Assembly (NCBI GenBank): GCA_002297545.1 | Contig: DBLZ01000025.1 | Coordinates: forward strand, 1 to 43,481 | DNA: 43,481 bases | DNA from: Prevotellaceae bacterium UBA711 | Lineage (GTDB): Bacteria; Bacteroidota; Bacteroidia; Bacteroidales; Bacteroidaceae | Reading direction: 5' to 3' | Part shown: positions 23,382-31,260 of the stretch, one piece after another | Position numbering within the stretch: position 1 is the stretch's first letter | Layout of the letters: the number at the start of each line of letters is the position of its first letter | Translations under genes and position numbers: made by a program | Notes under the pieces: generated by a model | Told to the model about the DNA's origin: nothing | The model's input: the letters and a program-made list of their open reading frames with translations, nothing else | The model's database searches: none

Positions 23382-24743
23382 ATGGAGAAACACGTAAACT
23401 TTGGCAGTCGCATGGGCGCCATATTTGCTGCGGCAGGCAGTGCCGTGGGATTGGGTAATGTGTGGCGCTTCCCCATGGAGGTGGGCAACAATGGAGGCGC
23501 GGCTTTCATAATGGTGTACCTGTTGTGCATCCTGCTGGTCGGCATCCCCATCATGGTGGGCGAGTTTGTCATAGGACGTCATACGCAGAGCAACATGATA
23601 GAAGCTTTCCGTAGGTTGGCTCCCGGGAAATGGTGGCGCTTCATCGGCATCCTTGGCGTTGCCGTTGCCTTTATCATCCTCAGTTACTATTTGGTGGTCA
23701 GCGGGTGGACCCTGTATTATGCCTATAGCAGTTTCAGCGGAGCCTTGTCCGATCCCAAGTGTGACTATGGCGCCTTTTTCGTGGACTATGTCTCCAATCC
23801 CTGGCTCAGCCTCCTTTCCGCCATACTGTTTATGGCCATAGTCCATGTGGTGATCTCACGCGGTGTGGTGGGTGGCATAGAGCGTTGCTCCAAGGTGATG
23901 ATGCCAGTGCTCCTGTTGATCATTGCCATATTGGTAGTGTGTGCCTTCAGCATGCCCGGCATCAATCAGGGACTGACCTTCCTGCTCCGGCCCGACTTCT
24001 CCAAGCTAACCGTCTCTACGGTCCTCAGCGCGGTGGGCCAAGCTTTCTATTCCCTCTCCCTTGCCATGGGCTGCCTGTGCACCTATGCCAGTTACTTTGG
24101 ACCCAACACACGCCTGGCATCATCGGCCATAAGTGTCAGTGTCATCGACACGTTTGTCGCCGTATTGAGTGGCTTCATCATATTTCCTGCGGTGTTCAGC
24201 GTCCCCGGTGTGCAGGCCGATGCCGGCCCGGGGCTGGTGTTCCAGACCCTGCCATACGTGTTCAATATGGCCTTTGACAGCGTGCCCATCCTTGGGTATG
24301 TGTTCAGCGGGCTATTCTATGTCCTGCTGTTTCTTGCCGCGCTGACCAGCGCCATTTCCCTGCACGAATCGGTCACCGCCTACGTATATGAGAACTGGAA
24401 TGTCAGTCGCACGCGGGCTTCGTTGATGGTGTCCGTCAGCACCATGTCCGTGGGTGTGTTCTGCTGCCTCAGCTTTGGCGTGCTCAGCGGATGGACGGCC
24501 TTCGGCATGAATATCTTCGACATCTTCGACTGCGTCTCGTCCAAGATCATGCTGCCCGTCGGTGGCGTGTTGCTGGCGCTGTTCGTGGGATGGTACCTTG
24601 ACAAGGCCATGGTTCGCGAGGAGTTCACCAATCATGGCACCACAGCCGTGCGGTTCTTCCCCGTGTTCATGTTCCTGCTGAAGTGGCTCGCTCCGGTGGC
24701 CGTCATGCTGGTCTTCGTGCAAGGAATTATCGATATGATATAG
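23382..24743 (+). CDS. Sodium-dependent transporter, NSS/SNF family (copy 2)
   Basis: Tandem paralogue of the preceding gene, 453 residues, with the same TM1 signature (AAAGSAVGLGNVWRFP) and the same helix order. Many blocks are shared (SNPWLS/SNPWRP, GFIIFPAVFSVG/GFIIFPAVFSVP, VFSGLFYVLL), while the loops differ, so this is an old duplication rather than a recent one. Divergence in TM3 and TM8 suggests a different substrate range; that is inference. It ends 10 bp before the helix-hairpin-helix gene. Confidence 0.94.
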   Translation: MEKHVNFGSRMGAIFAAAGSAVGLGNVWRFPMEVGNNGGAAFIMVYLLCILLVGIPIMVGEFVIGRHTQSNMIEAFRRLAPGKWWRFIGILGVAVAFIILSYYLVVSGWTLYYAYSSFSGALSDPKCDYGAFFVDYVSNPWLSLLSAILFMAIVHVVISRGVVGGIERCSKVMMPVLLLIIAILVVCAFSMPGINQGLTFLLRPDFSKLTVSTVLSAVGQAFYSLSLAMGCLCTYASYFGPNTRLASSAISVSVIDTFVAVLSGFIIFPAVFSVPGVQADAGPGLVFQTLPYVFNMAFDSVPILGYVFSGLFYVLLFLAALTSAISLHESVTAYVYENWNVSRTRASLMVSVSTMSVGVFCCLSFGVLSGWTAFGMNIFDIFDCVSSKIMLPVGGVLLALFVGWYLDKAMVREEFTNHGTTAVRFFPVFMFLLKWLAPVAVMLVFVQGIIDMI

Positions 24744-24753
24744 TCCGTTCCCT

Positions 24754-25719
24754 ATGAGGCCGCGCCGTTGGTTCACACGTTCCCAGGTGGTTTTGCTCCT
24801 GATAGTGGCAAATGTAAGCCTCATTGTCGTAGGCTCCTTGCTGCTTGCCCGTTACCGCAGAGCCGACGGCATGGATGCACAAGCGACTTTTGACAGCATC
24901 ACACAGCCTGCTTCCCGTGTCTCTTCTTCGGGGTACTATGTCACTCCGTCAAGGCAGGTTGAGGCTTTTGAGTTTGACCCCAATGAGGCAGACAGCATGC
25001 AACTGCTGCGCCTCGGCCTGGCTCCCTTTCAGGTGCGTAGCATCTACCGTTATCGTGCAAAGGGCGGACGCTTTAGCACGCCCGATGACTTCCGCCGTGT
25101 CTACCGCCTCACAAATGAGCAGTGGGAACACCTGTCGCCGCTCATACGCATTGCAGACAGGTATCGTCTGGTGGATGTCCTGCCGTCCGGAGACGACCGC
25201 ATGGCGCGTTTGCATCGTCGCTCCGTATCAACAGATTCTGCGCCCGACACACTTGCTGCCACGCGAGACACAACGCCGGCCAAGGCAGAACGTGCACGGG
25301 CGGACTATCCCCGCAAGTTGGCTGGCGACGAGACGTTGGACATCAATCTGGCCGACAGTGTGTCGTTGTGCCGTGTTCCGGGAATAGGTCCCTACTACGC
25401 ACGTAAAATAGTTGATTACCGCAGGCGTCTGGGCGGATATGTCCGGGTGGAACAACTCCTGCAGATAGACAACTTCCCCGCCGATGCCATAGCGTGGCTG
25501 GTGGTGAGCGATACGGCGCAGATAAAGAGGCTGCAAGTAAACCGCCTGTCCACGCGCCAACTGATGAAGCACCCCTACATGGGATACTACCGTGCATCGG
25601 AAATCAACAACTATCGCCGCATATACGGGAAGGTCACGGGTCTGGATATTTTGAAGAATTTGCCCCATTTCACCGAAGAAGACATCCTGCGCCTTGCGCC
25701 CTATCTCGATTTTGAATAG
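24754..25719 (+). CDS. Membrane-anchored helix-hairpin-helix protein (ComEA-like)
   Basis: A 321-residue protein with an N-terminal transmembrane anchor (VVLLLIVANVSLIVVGSLLLA, about 12-32) and several helix-hairpin-helix units. The clearest is LDINLADSVSLCRVPGIGPYYARKIVDYRRRLGGY (in part), with a further unit around FEFDPNEADSMQLLRLGLAPFQ and another near QLMKHPYMGYYRASEINNYRR. HhH units bind DNA non-specifically; ComEA uses them in DNA uptake. This protein is much larger than ComEA, and its role in Bacteroidota is not settled. It is followed by a hairpin terminator shared with the convergent gene. Confidence 0.85.
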   Translation: MRPRRWFTRSQVVLLLIVANVSLIVVGSLLLARYRRADGMDAQATFDSITQPASRVSSSGYYVTPSRQVEAFEFDPNEADSMQLLRLGLAPFQVRSIYRYRAKGGRFSTPDDFRRVYRLTNEQWEHLSPLIRIADRYRLVDVLPSGDDRMARLHRRSVSTDSAPDTLAATRDTTPAKAERARADYPRKLAGDETLDINLADSVSLCRVPGIGPYYARKIVDYRRRLGGYVRVEQLLQIDNFPADAIAWLVVSDTAQIKRLQVNRLSTRQLMKHPYMGYYRASEINNYRRIYGKVTGLDILKNLPHFTEEDILRLAPYLDFE

Positions 25720-25750
25720 AGGTGCAGCCTGTGGCAAGAGCGTTCCTTGA

Positions 25751-25780
25751 GACATGGGACTGCCCTACAGTTCCCATGTC
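25751..25780. terminator. Bidirectional hairpin at a convergent gene end
   Basis: GACATGGGACT (25751-25761) can pair with AGTTCCCATGTC (25769-25780) with a one-base bulge and a short loop. It lies 31 bp after the HhH gene and overlaps the last codons and stop (25765-25767) of the minus-strand phosphoesterase gene. There is no strong T-tract on either side. Confidence 0.55.
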
Positions 25781-27630
25781 CCCAGTTCCTTGCCCTCGCC
25801 GTTGATGACGCGGAGCGTCAGCTGTTTGCCCTTCTTGGTAAGCACCATCATGGTGGCGCTCTTTGCGGATGGACCGCCGCCGACAAATACGGGGAAGGGA
25901 TTGTCTTTGGTGCCAGGGGCGTGATAGCGGAACTCGTGCGTGTGCGCTGCAAGGTCGACGTCAAAGTCGCCCTTTCCGAACAGTGGCGCCCACATGTCGC
26001 GACACGGCTGGTACTCGTCGGTATTGCCCCAGATGGGAATATGGTGGATGAGGACGCGGCGCTTGGCCTTTCTGAAGTTGCGGCTGCCCATCTCCCGGCG
26101 CAGGAAATCGCATTGCTGCTCGCGGAATTTGGTGAAATCGTTCATGCCATAGTACACCCAATGGCTGTCCGGCTTGTCCTCTCCGCAGTCCAGGACCACA
26201 AACCTTGTGTCGCCCCAGCTGAAGGCTCCGTAGGTCTGTCCGCCGGGCTGATCCATCAGGCTGGGCATGCCGGCCGAGTAGGCGTTGCGTATTTCGTGGT
26301 TGCCGCGCACGAAGAAAGCCGGAATTTCCGCCAGGTTGAAACGTGACGTCAGGTTGCGTATCATGCGTATGGCATCGAGTCGGTTGACCGGTTCTGCCAG
26401 ACAGTCGCCGTTGAACACTACGAAATCGTGAGGCACAGTGGCGGCCAGTGAGGCCATGGCATCCATGGCGCGTTCCACCTGGTGCATGTCGTTGAAGATG
26501 AGAGCCGTGAAGTCAGTGTTGTCGGCCGACGGAGTGGTGAAACTGTGGAAGCGGGTGCGCAACGTATCGCCAATGATCTTGTTGTACGACGCATAGTGGA
26601 ATATCTCGCGTGCGCATATACGGTAGTAGTATCTTGTGCCGGGCTGCAGGCCGGAGAGGCGCACCTTGTGTTCTATATCGTGACATACGGCCTGGCCGCC
26701 AAAGAGCTGTTGCTCGCTATGCAGGTCCAGAGTGTCGGTGCCGTACTCCACCCAGGAATGCACCAGGGTGCGCGTCTGGAACATCACCGTCATCCCGTCC
26801 GGAGCGGGATTTTGCAGGTAGGGGGCGCTGAAGAACATCCTGTCCAGCGGCGTACGCACATACAGTCGGTTCATCAACGGGCGATGGTCCGAGGCAGTGC
26901 CATGTTCCACCACCGAGGGCTTGGTCCACAGCAGAGCCTTGCCAGTGGGATTGTAGGTGGAGATGTAGTCGATGTGTTCCTTGGGCTTGGTGGCCGGATA
27001 GGTAGGAGCCTCGCCCGACGGTGCAATGGAGAAATGCTTGCCCAGTTCCTTGATGAAGCCCGACTGTGGCGTGTCGTTGAAGTCGCCTGCTAAGATGAAC
27101 GGCTTGTGGCTACGTTCCGCTTCGGCCTCGATCAGGGGAATGGAGGCATACCTGTCTTCCTCGGTGAGGGAAAGGTGAGTGCAGGCAAACACAAAGTCGT
27201 GGAACTCGGCCATCAGCAGCGTTCGTGCTTCCTCTCTGCCCGGCAGCGGTATCCGGCGCACGAACAAGGGGCGTTGCCGCGACAAGATGCCTATGCCATA
27301 CTTGCCGCCGTCGTAACCTATGGCCGGTGCGTAGCACGGGAACATGCCGGTGCGTGCTGCCAGTTCGCCCAGCACATACAGGCCACCGCTACGGCCGGTG
27401 ACGCTGTCCAGCTCCTGCAGGGCCACATAGTCGGCTCCGCATTGGCGTATGGTGGAGGCCACGTCGTCCAGATCCATCTTGCCGTCGTCCGTGAAGGCAT
27501 TGCGTACGTTGTAGGTGAGCACGGTGTGCAGGCGTGGTTGCGGATTGAAGTCCGCTCCTTGGGCAAAGCTCCCAAGGGAGGTGCCGCATAGCATCAGGCA
27601 CAGTAGCAGCACAAGCTTGAGTTTCTTCAT
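25765..27630 (-). CDS. Secreted fusion of endonuclease/exonuclease/phosphatase and calcineurin-like phosphoesterase
   Basis: Exported 621-residue two-enzyme protein. A signal peptide follows the start at 27630 (MKKLKLVLLLCLMLCG; the frame opens 11 codons earlier). The first domain (about 30-270) is of the EEP type: LTYNVRNAF, ALQELDS, GIGILSRQ, LAGDFNDTP and ASDHRPL. A short FN3-like segment resembling the N-domain of purple acid phosphatases follows (VEYGTDTL, LSGLQPGTRYYYRI). The second domain has metallophosphoesterase motifs NDMHQ, FNGDCLAEP, RGNHEIR, IHHIPIW and AHTHEF. Likely periplasmic or surface release of phosphate from nucleotides, nucleic acid or phospho-sugars; substrates unknown. 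A TAACTTTG box lies about 100 bp upstream. Confidence 0.87.
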   Translation of the reverse strand: MKKLKLVLLLCLMLCGTSLGSFAQGADFNPQPRLHTVLTYNVRNAFTDDGKMDLDDVASTIRQCGADYVALQELDSVTGRSGGLYVLGELAARTGMFPCYAPAIGYDGGKYGIGILSRQRPLFVRRIPLPGREEARTLLMAEFHDFVFACTHLSLTEEDRYASIPLIEAEAERSHKPFILAGDFNDTPQSGFIKELGKHFSIAPSGEAPTYPATKPKEHIDYISTYNPTGKALLWTKPSVVEHGTASDHRPLMNRLYVRTPLDRMFFSAPYLQNPAPDGMTVMFQTRTLVHSWVEYGTDTLDLHSEQQLFGGQAVCHDIEHKVRLSGLQPGTRYYYRICAREIFHYASYNKIIGDTLRTRFHSFTTPSADNTDFTALIFNDMHQVERAMDAMASLAATVPHDFVVFNGDCLAEPVNRLDAIRMIRNLTSRFNLAEIPAFFVRGNHEIRNAYSAGMPSLMDQPGGQTYGAFSWGDTRFVVLDCGEDKPDSHWVYYGMNDFTKFREQQCDFLRREMGSRNFRKAKRRVLIHHIPIWGNTDEYQPCRDMWAPLFGKGDFDVDLAAHTHEFRYHAPGTKDNPFPVFVGGGPSAKSATMMVLTKKGKQLTLRVINGEGKELGTWEL

Positions 27631-27727
27631 GTGAGTATTTTGAAAGGTATGTTCTGTATGCACAGGAATGCGATGAAATCGCCACGGCCACGGCGCTGCG
27701 GGGCCGAATGCCGTGGCAAAGCACTCC

Positions 27728-27735
27728 CAAAGTTA
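27728..27735 (-). promoter_or_regulatory. Candidate -7 element of the secreted phosphoesterase
   Basis: TAACTTTG on the minus strand, about 98 bp upstream of the start at 27630. No good TTG at -33. Divergent from the lpxK promoter. Confidence 0.45.
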
Positions 27736-27817
27736 CATTAAATTGTCCTTATGGGACGCGTTGGCACACAATTTTGCATGCATGGTGTGCCCCCGTCGGT
27801 AAAATCGGGTGAAAGTC

Positions 27818-27848
27818 TTGGTATTGTGGAGGAAAAACAATAACTTTG
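27818..27848 (+). promoter_or_regulatory. Sigma-ABfr promoter of the lpxK operon
   Basis: TTG at 27818-27820, exactly 20 bp, TAACTTTG at 27841-27848. Expected transcript start near 27854, about 40 bases before the lpxK ATG. Confidence 0.77.
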
Positions 27849-27893
27849 TTCACCTAAACACAATGTTTCACCAATGTCGTCCCAGCGCCCTAC

Positions 27894-29009
27894 ATGGAAG
27901 GAGACCTGATATGCACAAACCCCTGGATGTTGCCCGTGTCGTGGATCTACGGTATGGTGACATGGTTGCGTAACCGTCTGTTTGACTGGGGCGTGTTGGA
28001 GAGCCGGCGTTATGCCATACCGGTCATATCGGTGGGCAACATCACTGTGGGTGGCACGGGTAAGACACCTCACATCGAGTACCTGATACGTCTGCTCAGT
28101 CCACGCTACAAGGTGGCGGTGCTCAGTCGCGGATACAAGCGCAAGAGCAGTGGTTATGTGCTGGCCGGACCGGACACTCCCATGGAGATGATCGGCGACG
28201 AGCCTTGGCAGATGAAACAGAAGTTCGGCGACGTCTATGTGGCTGTGGATGCCGACCGCCGCAGGGGCATAGAACACCTCACCACCGACGAGGCCACGCG
28301 CGACGTGCAGGTGATACTTCTGGACGATGCGTTCCAGCACAGGTATGTGCGGCCGGGGCTCAATATCCTGCTCACCGATTACCATCGTCTCATTACGCAG
28401 GACAAACTCCTGCCGGCGGGCAGGCTTAGGGAGTCGGCACAAGGCAAGGAAAGGGCACACATGGTGGTGGTGACCAAATGTCCCGCCGACATCTCGCCCA
28501 TGCAGTACAGGATAATCTCCGAGATGCTCCATCTGCGTCCCTATCAGCACCTGTTCTTCAGCACCTTCCGCTACGGCAAGATGGTGAACCTATCCACGGG
28601 AGACATGTGCCGCACGTCCGAGAAGGCCCACCATAATGTGCTGCTGCTCATGGGCATAGGCTGCCCCAAGCAGATGTACATGGACATGAAGCAGAGGTTT
28701 GCCTCGGTGCACAGTCTGGAGTTCGGCGACCACCATTACTACAGCCGCGGCGACCTGAGACGCCTGACGGATGCTTTGGAGCAACTGCCCGAGCCACACC
28801 TGATCATCACTACGGAAAAGGACGTCACCCGCCTCCTCAGCATGGAGCATCTGCCCGGTGACATAGCGACAAAGATATGGGTGCTCCCCGTGGGGGTGCG
28901 CCTGTTGCAGGATAACGATAGATTGTTCAACACTAAAATTACAGGTTATGTACAAAAGAATCTTACAAACAGCAGAGTGGCTCAAAGCCAAGATGACAAC
29001 AAAGCCTGA
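27894..29009 (+). CDS. lpxK: Tetraacyldisaccharide 4'-kinase LpxK
   Basis: Inner-membrane-associated kinase that phosphorylates the 4' position of the lipid A precursor. The family pattern is clear: N-terminal SWIYGMVTWLRNRLFDWG, the strand PVISVGNITVGGTGKTPH with the P-loop GGTGKT at 53-58, SRGYKRKSSGYV, GDEPWQM and VILLDDAFQHRYV. The length of 371 residues is normal for Bacteroidota. The last 62 bases overlap the next gene, the purine nucleoside phosphorylase, in another frame. Confidence 0.96.
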   Translation: MEGDLICTNPWMLPVSWIYGMVTWLRNRLFDWGVLESRRYAIPVISVGNITVGGTGKTPHIEYLIRLLSPRYKVAVLSRGYKRKSSGYVLAGPDTPMEMIGDEPWQMKQKFGDVYVAVDADRRRGIEHLTTDEATRDVQVILLDDAFQHRYVRPGLNILLTDYHRLITQDKLLPAGRLRESAQGKERAHMVVVTKCPADISPMQYRIISEMLHLRPYQHLFFSTFRYGKMVNLSTGDMCRTSEKAHHNVLLLMGIGCPKQMYMDMKQRFASVHSLEFGDHHYYSRGDLRRLTDALEQLPEPHLIITTEKDVTRLLSMEHLPGDIATKIWVLPVGVRLLQDNDRLFNTKITGYVQKNLTNSRVAQSQDDNKA

Positions 29010-29757
29010 GACAGCCATCATCCTGGGCTCTGGCCTGGGCGAACTGGCAAAAGAGATAGAAGACAGTTTGGTGATACCATATTCCGAGATACCCAACTTC
29101 CCCGTCAGCACGGTGGAGGGGCATGCGGGCTGCATGATCTTTGGCAAGCTTGGCGGGAAGGACATCCTGGCCATGGAGGGACGCATCCACTATTACGAGG
29201 GATACGACATGAAGGAGGTTACGTTCCCCATACGTGTGATGCACGAGCTGGGGATAAAGACCCTCTTCGTGAGCAACGCCGCCGGCGGCACCAACCCGGG
29301 CTACAGTGTGGGCGACCTGATGGTGATTACCGACCAGATCAACTTCATGCCCGAGAATCCCTTGCGCGGTGCCAACATACCGCAGGGACCCCGTTTTCCC
29401 GACATGGGACATGCCTATGACCCGGAACTGATAGAACTGGCCAACAGCATAGCACGCGAGAACAATATAAAGGTGCACCACGGTGTGTATCTGGCTACAC
29501 AGGGTCCCACTTACGAGACACCGGCCGAGTACCGTATGTTTGCCCACTGGGGTGCGGATGCCGTGGGCATGAGCACCGTGCCCGAGGTGATAGTGGCTCG
29601 CCACTGTGGCATACGCTGCTTCGGCATGAGTATCATCACCGACCTGGGTGGTCATGCCCAGGTGATGAAGGTGACGCACGAGGATGTGCAGAAGGCCGCT
29701 GCCAAGGCGCAGCCGCGTATGGCCACCATCATGCGTGAGATGATAAAGCGTTCTTAA
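28948..29757 (+). CDS. punA: Purine nucleoside phosphorylase (trimeric type)
   Basis: Phosphorolyses purine nucleosides to free base and ribose-1-phosphate in purine salvage. Visible motifs are the phosphate-binding GSGLG (27-31), FPVSTVEGHAG with His59, RIHYYEGY (79-86), SNAAGGTNP (109-117) and ATQGPTYETPAEYRM (183-197). The base-recognition position, Asn243 in human PNP (LITNK), is Asp232 here (IITDL), a change that can extend activity to 6-aminopurines. The start overlaps lpxK by 62 bp; MYKRILQTAEWL fits family N-termini. Confidence 0.93.
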   Translation: MYKRILQTAEWLKAKMTTKPETAIILGSGLGELAKEIEDSLVIPYSEIPNFPVSTVEGHAGCMIFGKLGGKDILAMEGRIHYYEGYDMKEVTFPIRVMHELGIKTLFVSNAAGGTNPGYSVGDLMVITDQINFMPENPLRGANIPQGPRFPDMGHAYDPELIELANSIARENNIKVHHGVYLATQGPTYETPAEYRMFAHWGADAVGMSTVPEVIVARHCGIRCFGMSIITDLGGHAQVMKVTHEDVQKAAAKAQPRMATIMREMIKRS

Positions 29758-29775
29758 AGCCCCCGTTGACAGACT

Positions 29776-30855
29776 GTGGAAATAGCAGAGTTGGGTGAGT
29801 TTGGCCTTATCAGGCATCTCACAGAAGGAATGGAGATGGAAAACGCGTCGACCCTAAAGGGGGTGGGCGACGACTGCGCCGTGCTGTCGCCCGAGGATGG
29901 CATGCAGACGCTGGTAACCACCGACATGTTGATGGAAGGCGTGCACTTCGACCTCACATACATGCCCTTGAAGCACCTGGGCTACAAGGCTGTGATGGTC
30001 AATCTGAGCGACATTTACGCCATGAACGGCACCCCGCGGCAGATCACGGTCAGCATGGCTCTGAGTAAGCGTTTCAGCGTGGAGGACATGGAGGATCTCT
30101 ACAGTGGCATGCGGTTGGCCTGCAGCCGTCACCATGTAGACATAGTGGGCGGCGACACCACCAGCAGCCTGACGGGTCTGGCCATCAGCATCACCGCCAT
30201 AGGCACTGCCGCCAAGGAGGATATAGTCTACCGTAGCGGTGCACGCGAGACAGATCTCATCTGTGTGTCCGGCAATCTGGGCGCGGCCTATATGGGACTG
30301 CAATTGCTGGAGCGCGAGAAGGCGGTCTACAACCAGCAGGTGGCGGAGACACGTGAGCAGGCGCGCAGGAACGGCAGCAATGTGGACGAGGCCATAGCCC
30401 GCATACCGCAACCGGACTTTTCCGGCAGGGAATATCTCCTGGAGCGGCAGATGAAACCCGAGGCACGCCGCGACATAGTGGAGCGCCTGCACGAGGCCGG
30501 CATCCGCCCCACCGCCATGATGGATATCTCCGACGGCCTCAGTAGCGAGCTGATGCATATATGCGAGCAGAGCCATTGCGGTTGCCGTATCTACGAGGAG
30601 CGCCTGCCGCTGGACTATCAGACTGCGGTGACAGCCGAGGAGTTCAATATGAACGTATCCACCTGTGCGTTGAACGGAGGCGAGGACTACGAACTCTTGT
30701 TCACCGTGCCGCTGACGGCCAACGATGCCGTGGCTGCCCTGGAGGACATCAAGATCATCGGATACATCACGCAGGAGAGCCTGGGACGGGCGCTGATAAG
30801 CCGCGACGGCAACGAGTTCGAACTGAAGGCCCAGGGCTGGAACCCATTGAAGTAG
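29776..30855 (+). CDS. thiL: Thiamine-monophosphate kinase ThiL
   Basis: ATP-dependent kinase that makes thiamine diphosphate from thiamine monophosphate. The start is GTG at 29776, giving the family N-terminus EIAELGEFGLIRHLT; a downstream ATG would delete it. PurM/ThiL-fold features include KGVGDDCAVL, TTDMLMEGVHFD, the NLSDIYAMNGTPRQ stretch, IVGGDTTSS, MMDISDGLSSELMHI and NGGEDYELLFTV. The length of 359 residues is slightly above the usual 320-350 because of an acidic/Arg-rich insertion around 190-215. It ends the lpxK-punA-thiL run; a 9-bp hairpin lies 26 bp after the stop. Confidence 0.95.
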   Translation: MEIAELGEFGLIRHLTEGMEMENASTLKGVGDDCAVLSPEDGMQTLVTTDMLMEGVHFDLTYMPLKHLGYKAVMVNLSDIYAMNGTPRQITVSMALSKRFSVEDMEDLYSGMRLACSRHHVDIVGGDTTSSLTGLAISITAIGTAAKEDIVYRSGARETDLICVSGNLGAAYMGLQLLEREKAVYNQQVAETREQARRNGSNVDEAIARIPQPDFSGREYLLERQMKPEARRDIVERLHEAGIRPTAMMDISDGLSSELMHICEQSHCGCRIYEERLPLDYQTAVTAEEFNMNVSTCALNGGEDYELLFTVPLTANDAVAALEDIKIIGYITQESLGRALISRDGNEFELKAQGWNPLK

Positions 30856-30880
30856 GCCTGCTCTCTCGCCTGTGTCGTAT

Positions 30881-30902
30881 ATCCGCCTCCCGTGAGGCGG
30901 AT
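30881..30902 (+). terminator. Hairpin after thiL
   Basis: ATCCGCCTC (30881-30889) pairs perfectly with GAGGCGGAT (30894-30902) around a 4-base loop. No T-tract follows directly. It probably ends the lpxK-punA-thiL transcript. Confidence 0.6.
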
Positions 30903-30908
30903 GATGGA

Positions 30909-30996
30909 AGAACCGGTTGTTGTGCCTGCAACAACCGGTTCTTTCGTTTGTATAAACCGATTTGTGCGCCCCTGTAAACCGGTTTGTGCACGCTCA
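30909..30996. repeat. Array 3 of four 22-bp CCGG-centred repeats
   Basis: Units start at 30909, 30931, 30953 and 30975, with core centres at 30913, 30935, 30957 (CCGA) and 30979, exactly 22 bp apart. Units 3 and 4 carry TAAACCGRTTTGTGC, very close to array 1. Units 1 and 2 form a perfect 14-bp inverted repeat, AGAACCGGTTGTTG (30909-30922) with CAACAACCGGTTCT (30929-30942), followed by a T-rich stretch, so this pair may also act as a terminator. The array lies between the thiL hairpin and the yhhQ promoter. Confidence 0.85.
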
Positions 30997-31134
30997 TCTC
31001 CACGGGGGCATGTTTCGTGCACGCCGGCGCCATTGGGCGAGCCTCGTGGTGTGGGCTCCCGGATGCCGTGTTCGTGGAAAGGACGCATTGTTGCCCGTCA
31101 AGTCTTTCCCGGCAGGCACAAATCGGCAAAATCC

Positions 31135-31165
31135 TTGCATCTTTCACTATTATTTGTTACTTTTG
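31135..31165 (+). promoter_or_regulatory. Sigma-ABfr promoter of the queuosine operon
   Basis: TTG at 31135-31137, 20-bp spacer, TACTTTTG at 31158-31165. Expected transcript start near 31171, giving a structured leader of about 90 bases before yhhQ. Confidence 0.77.
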
Positions 31166-31170
31166 CACCC

Positions 31171-31260
31171 GCTTAGCCCGCTCATAGGGCTGTGCCTGAC
31201 ATTGTGTGCCGCCCCCGTGGCGGCCGTGTATTCCAGAACACCACGTAAAAAACAGGAACG
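31171..31260 (+). promoter_or_regulatory. Structured leader of yhhQ-queC-queF, possible preQ1-type pseudoknot
   Basis: Three elements follow the promoter. A 4-bp hairpin GCCC/GGGC is at 31176-31190. A 6-bp hairpin GCCGCC/GGCGGC is at 31208-31224. The last element is a stem CGTG (31225-31228)/CACG (31242-31245), followed by T, six A and CAGGAAC. TTCC in the loop (31231-31234) can pair with GGAA in the tail (31255-31258), giving an H-type pseudoknot with an A-rich strand right at the start codon. This resembles the preQ1-I riboswitch layout, but the conserved loop bases are not all present. Structure is seen; ligand binding is a hypothesis. Confidence 0.35.

Noticed and set aside
22005..24743. 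Recent duplication of the symporter genes
   Set aside because: The two proteins share motifs but differ throughout the loops and many helices, so the duplication is old, or the two were acquired separately.
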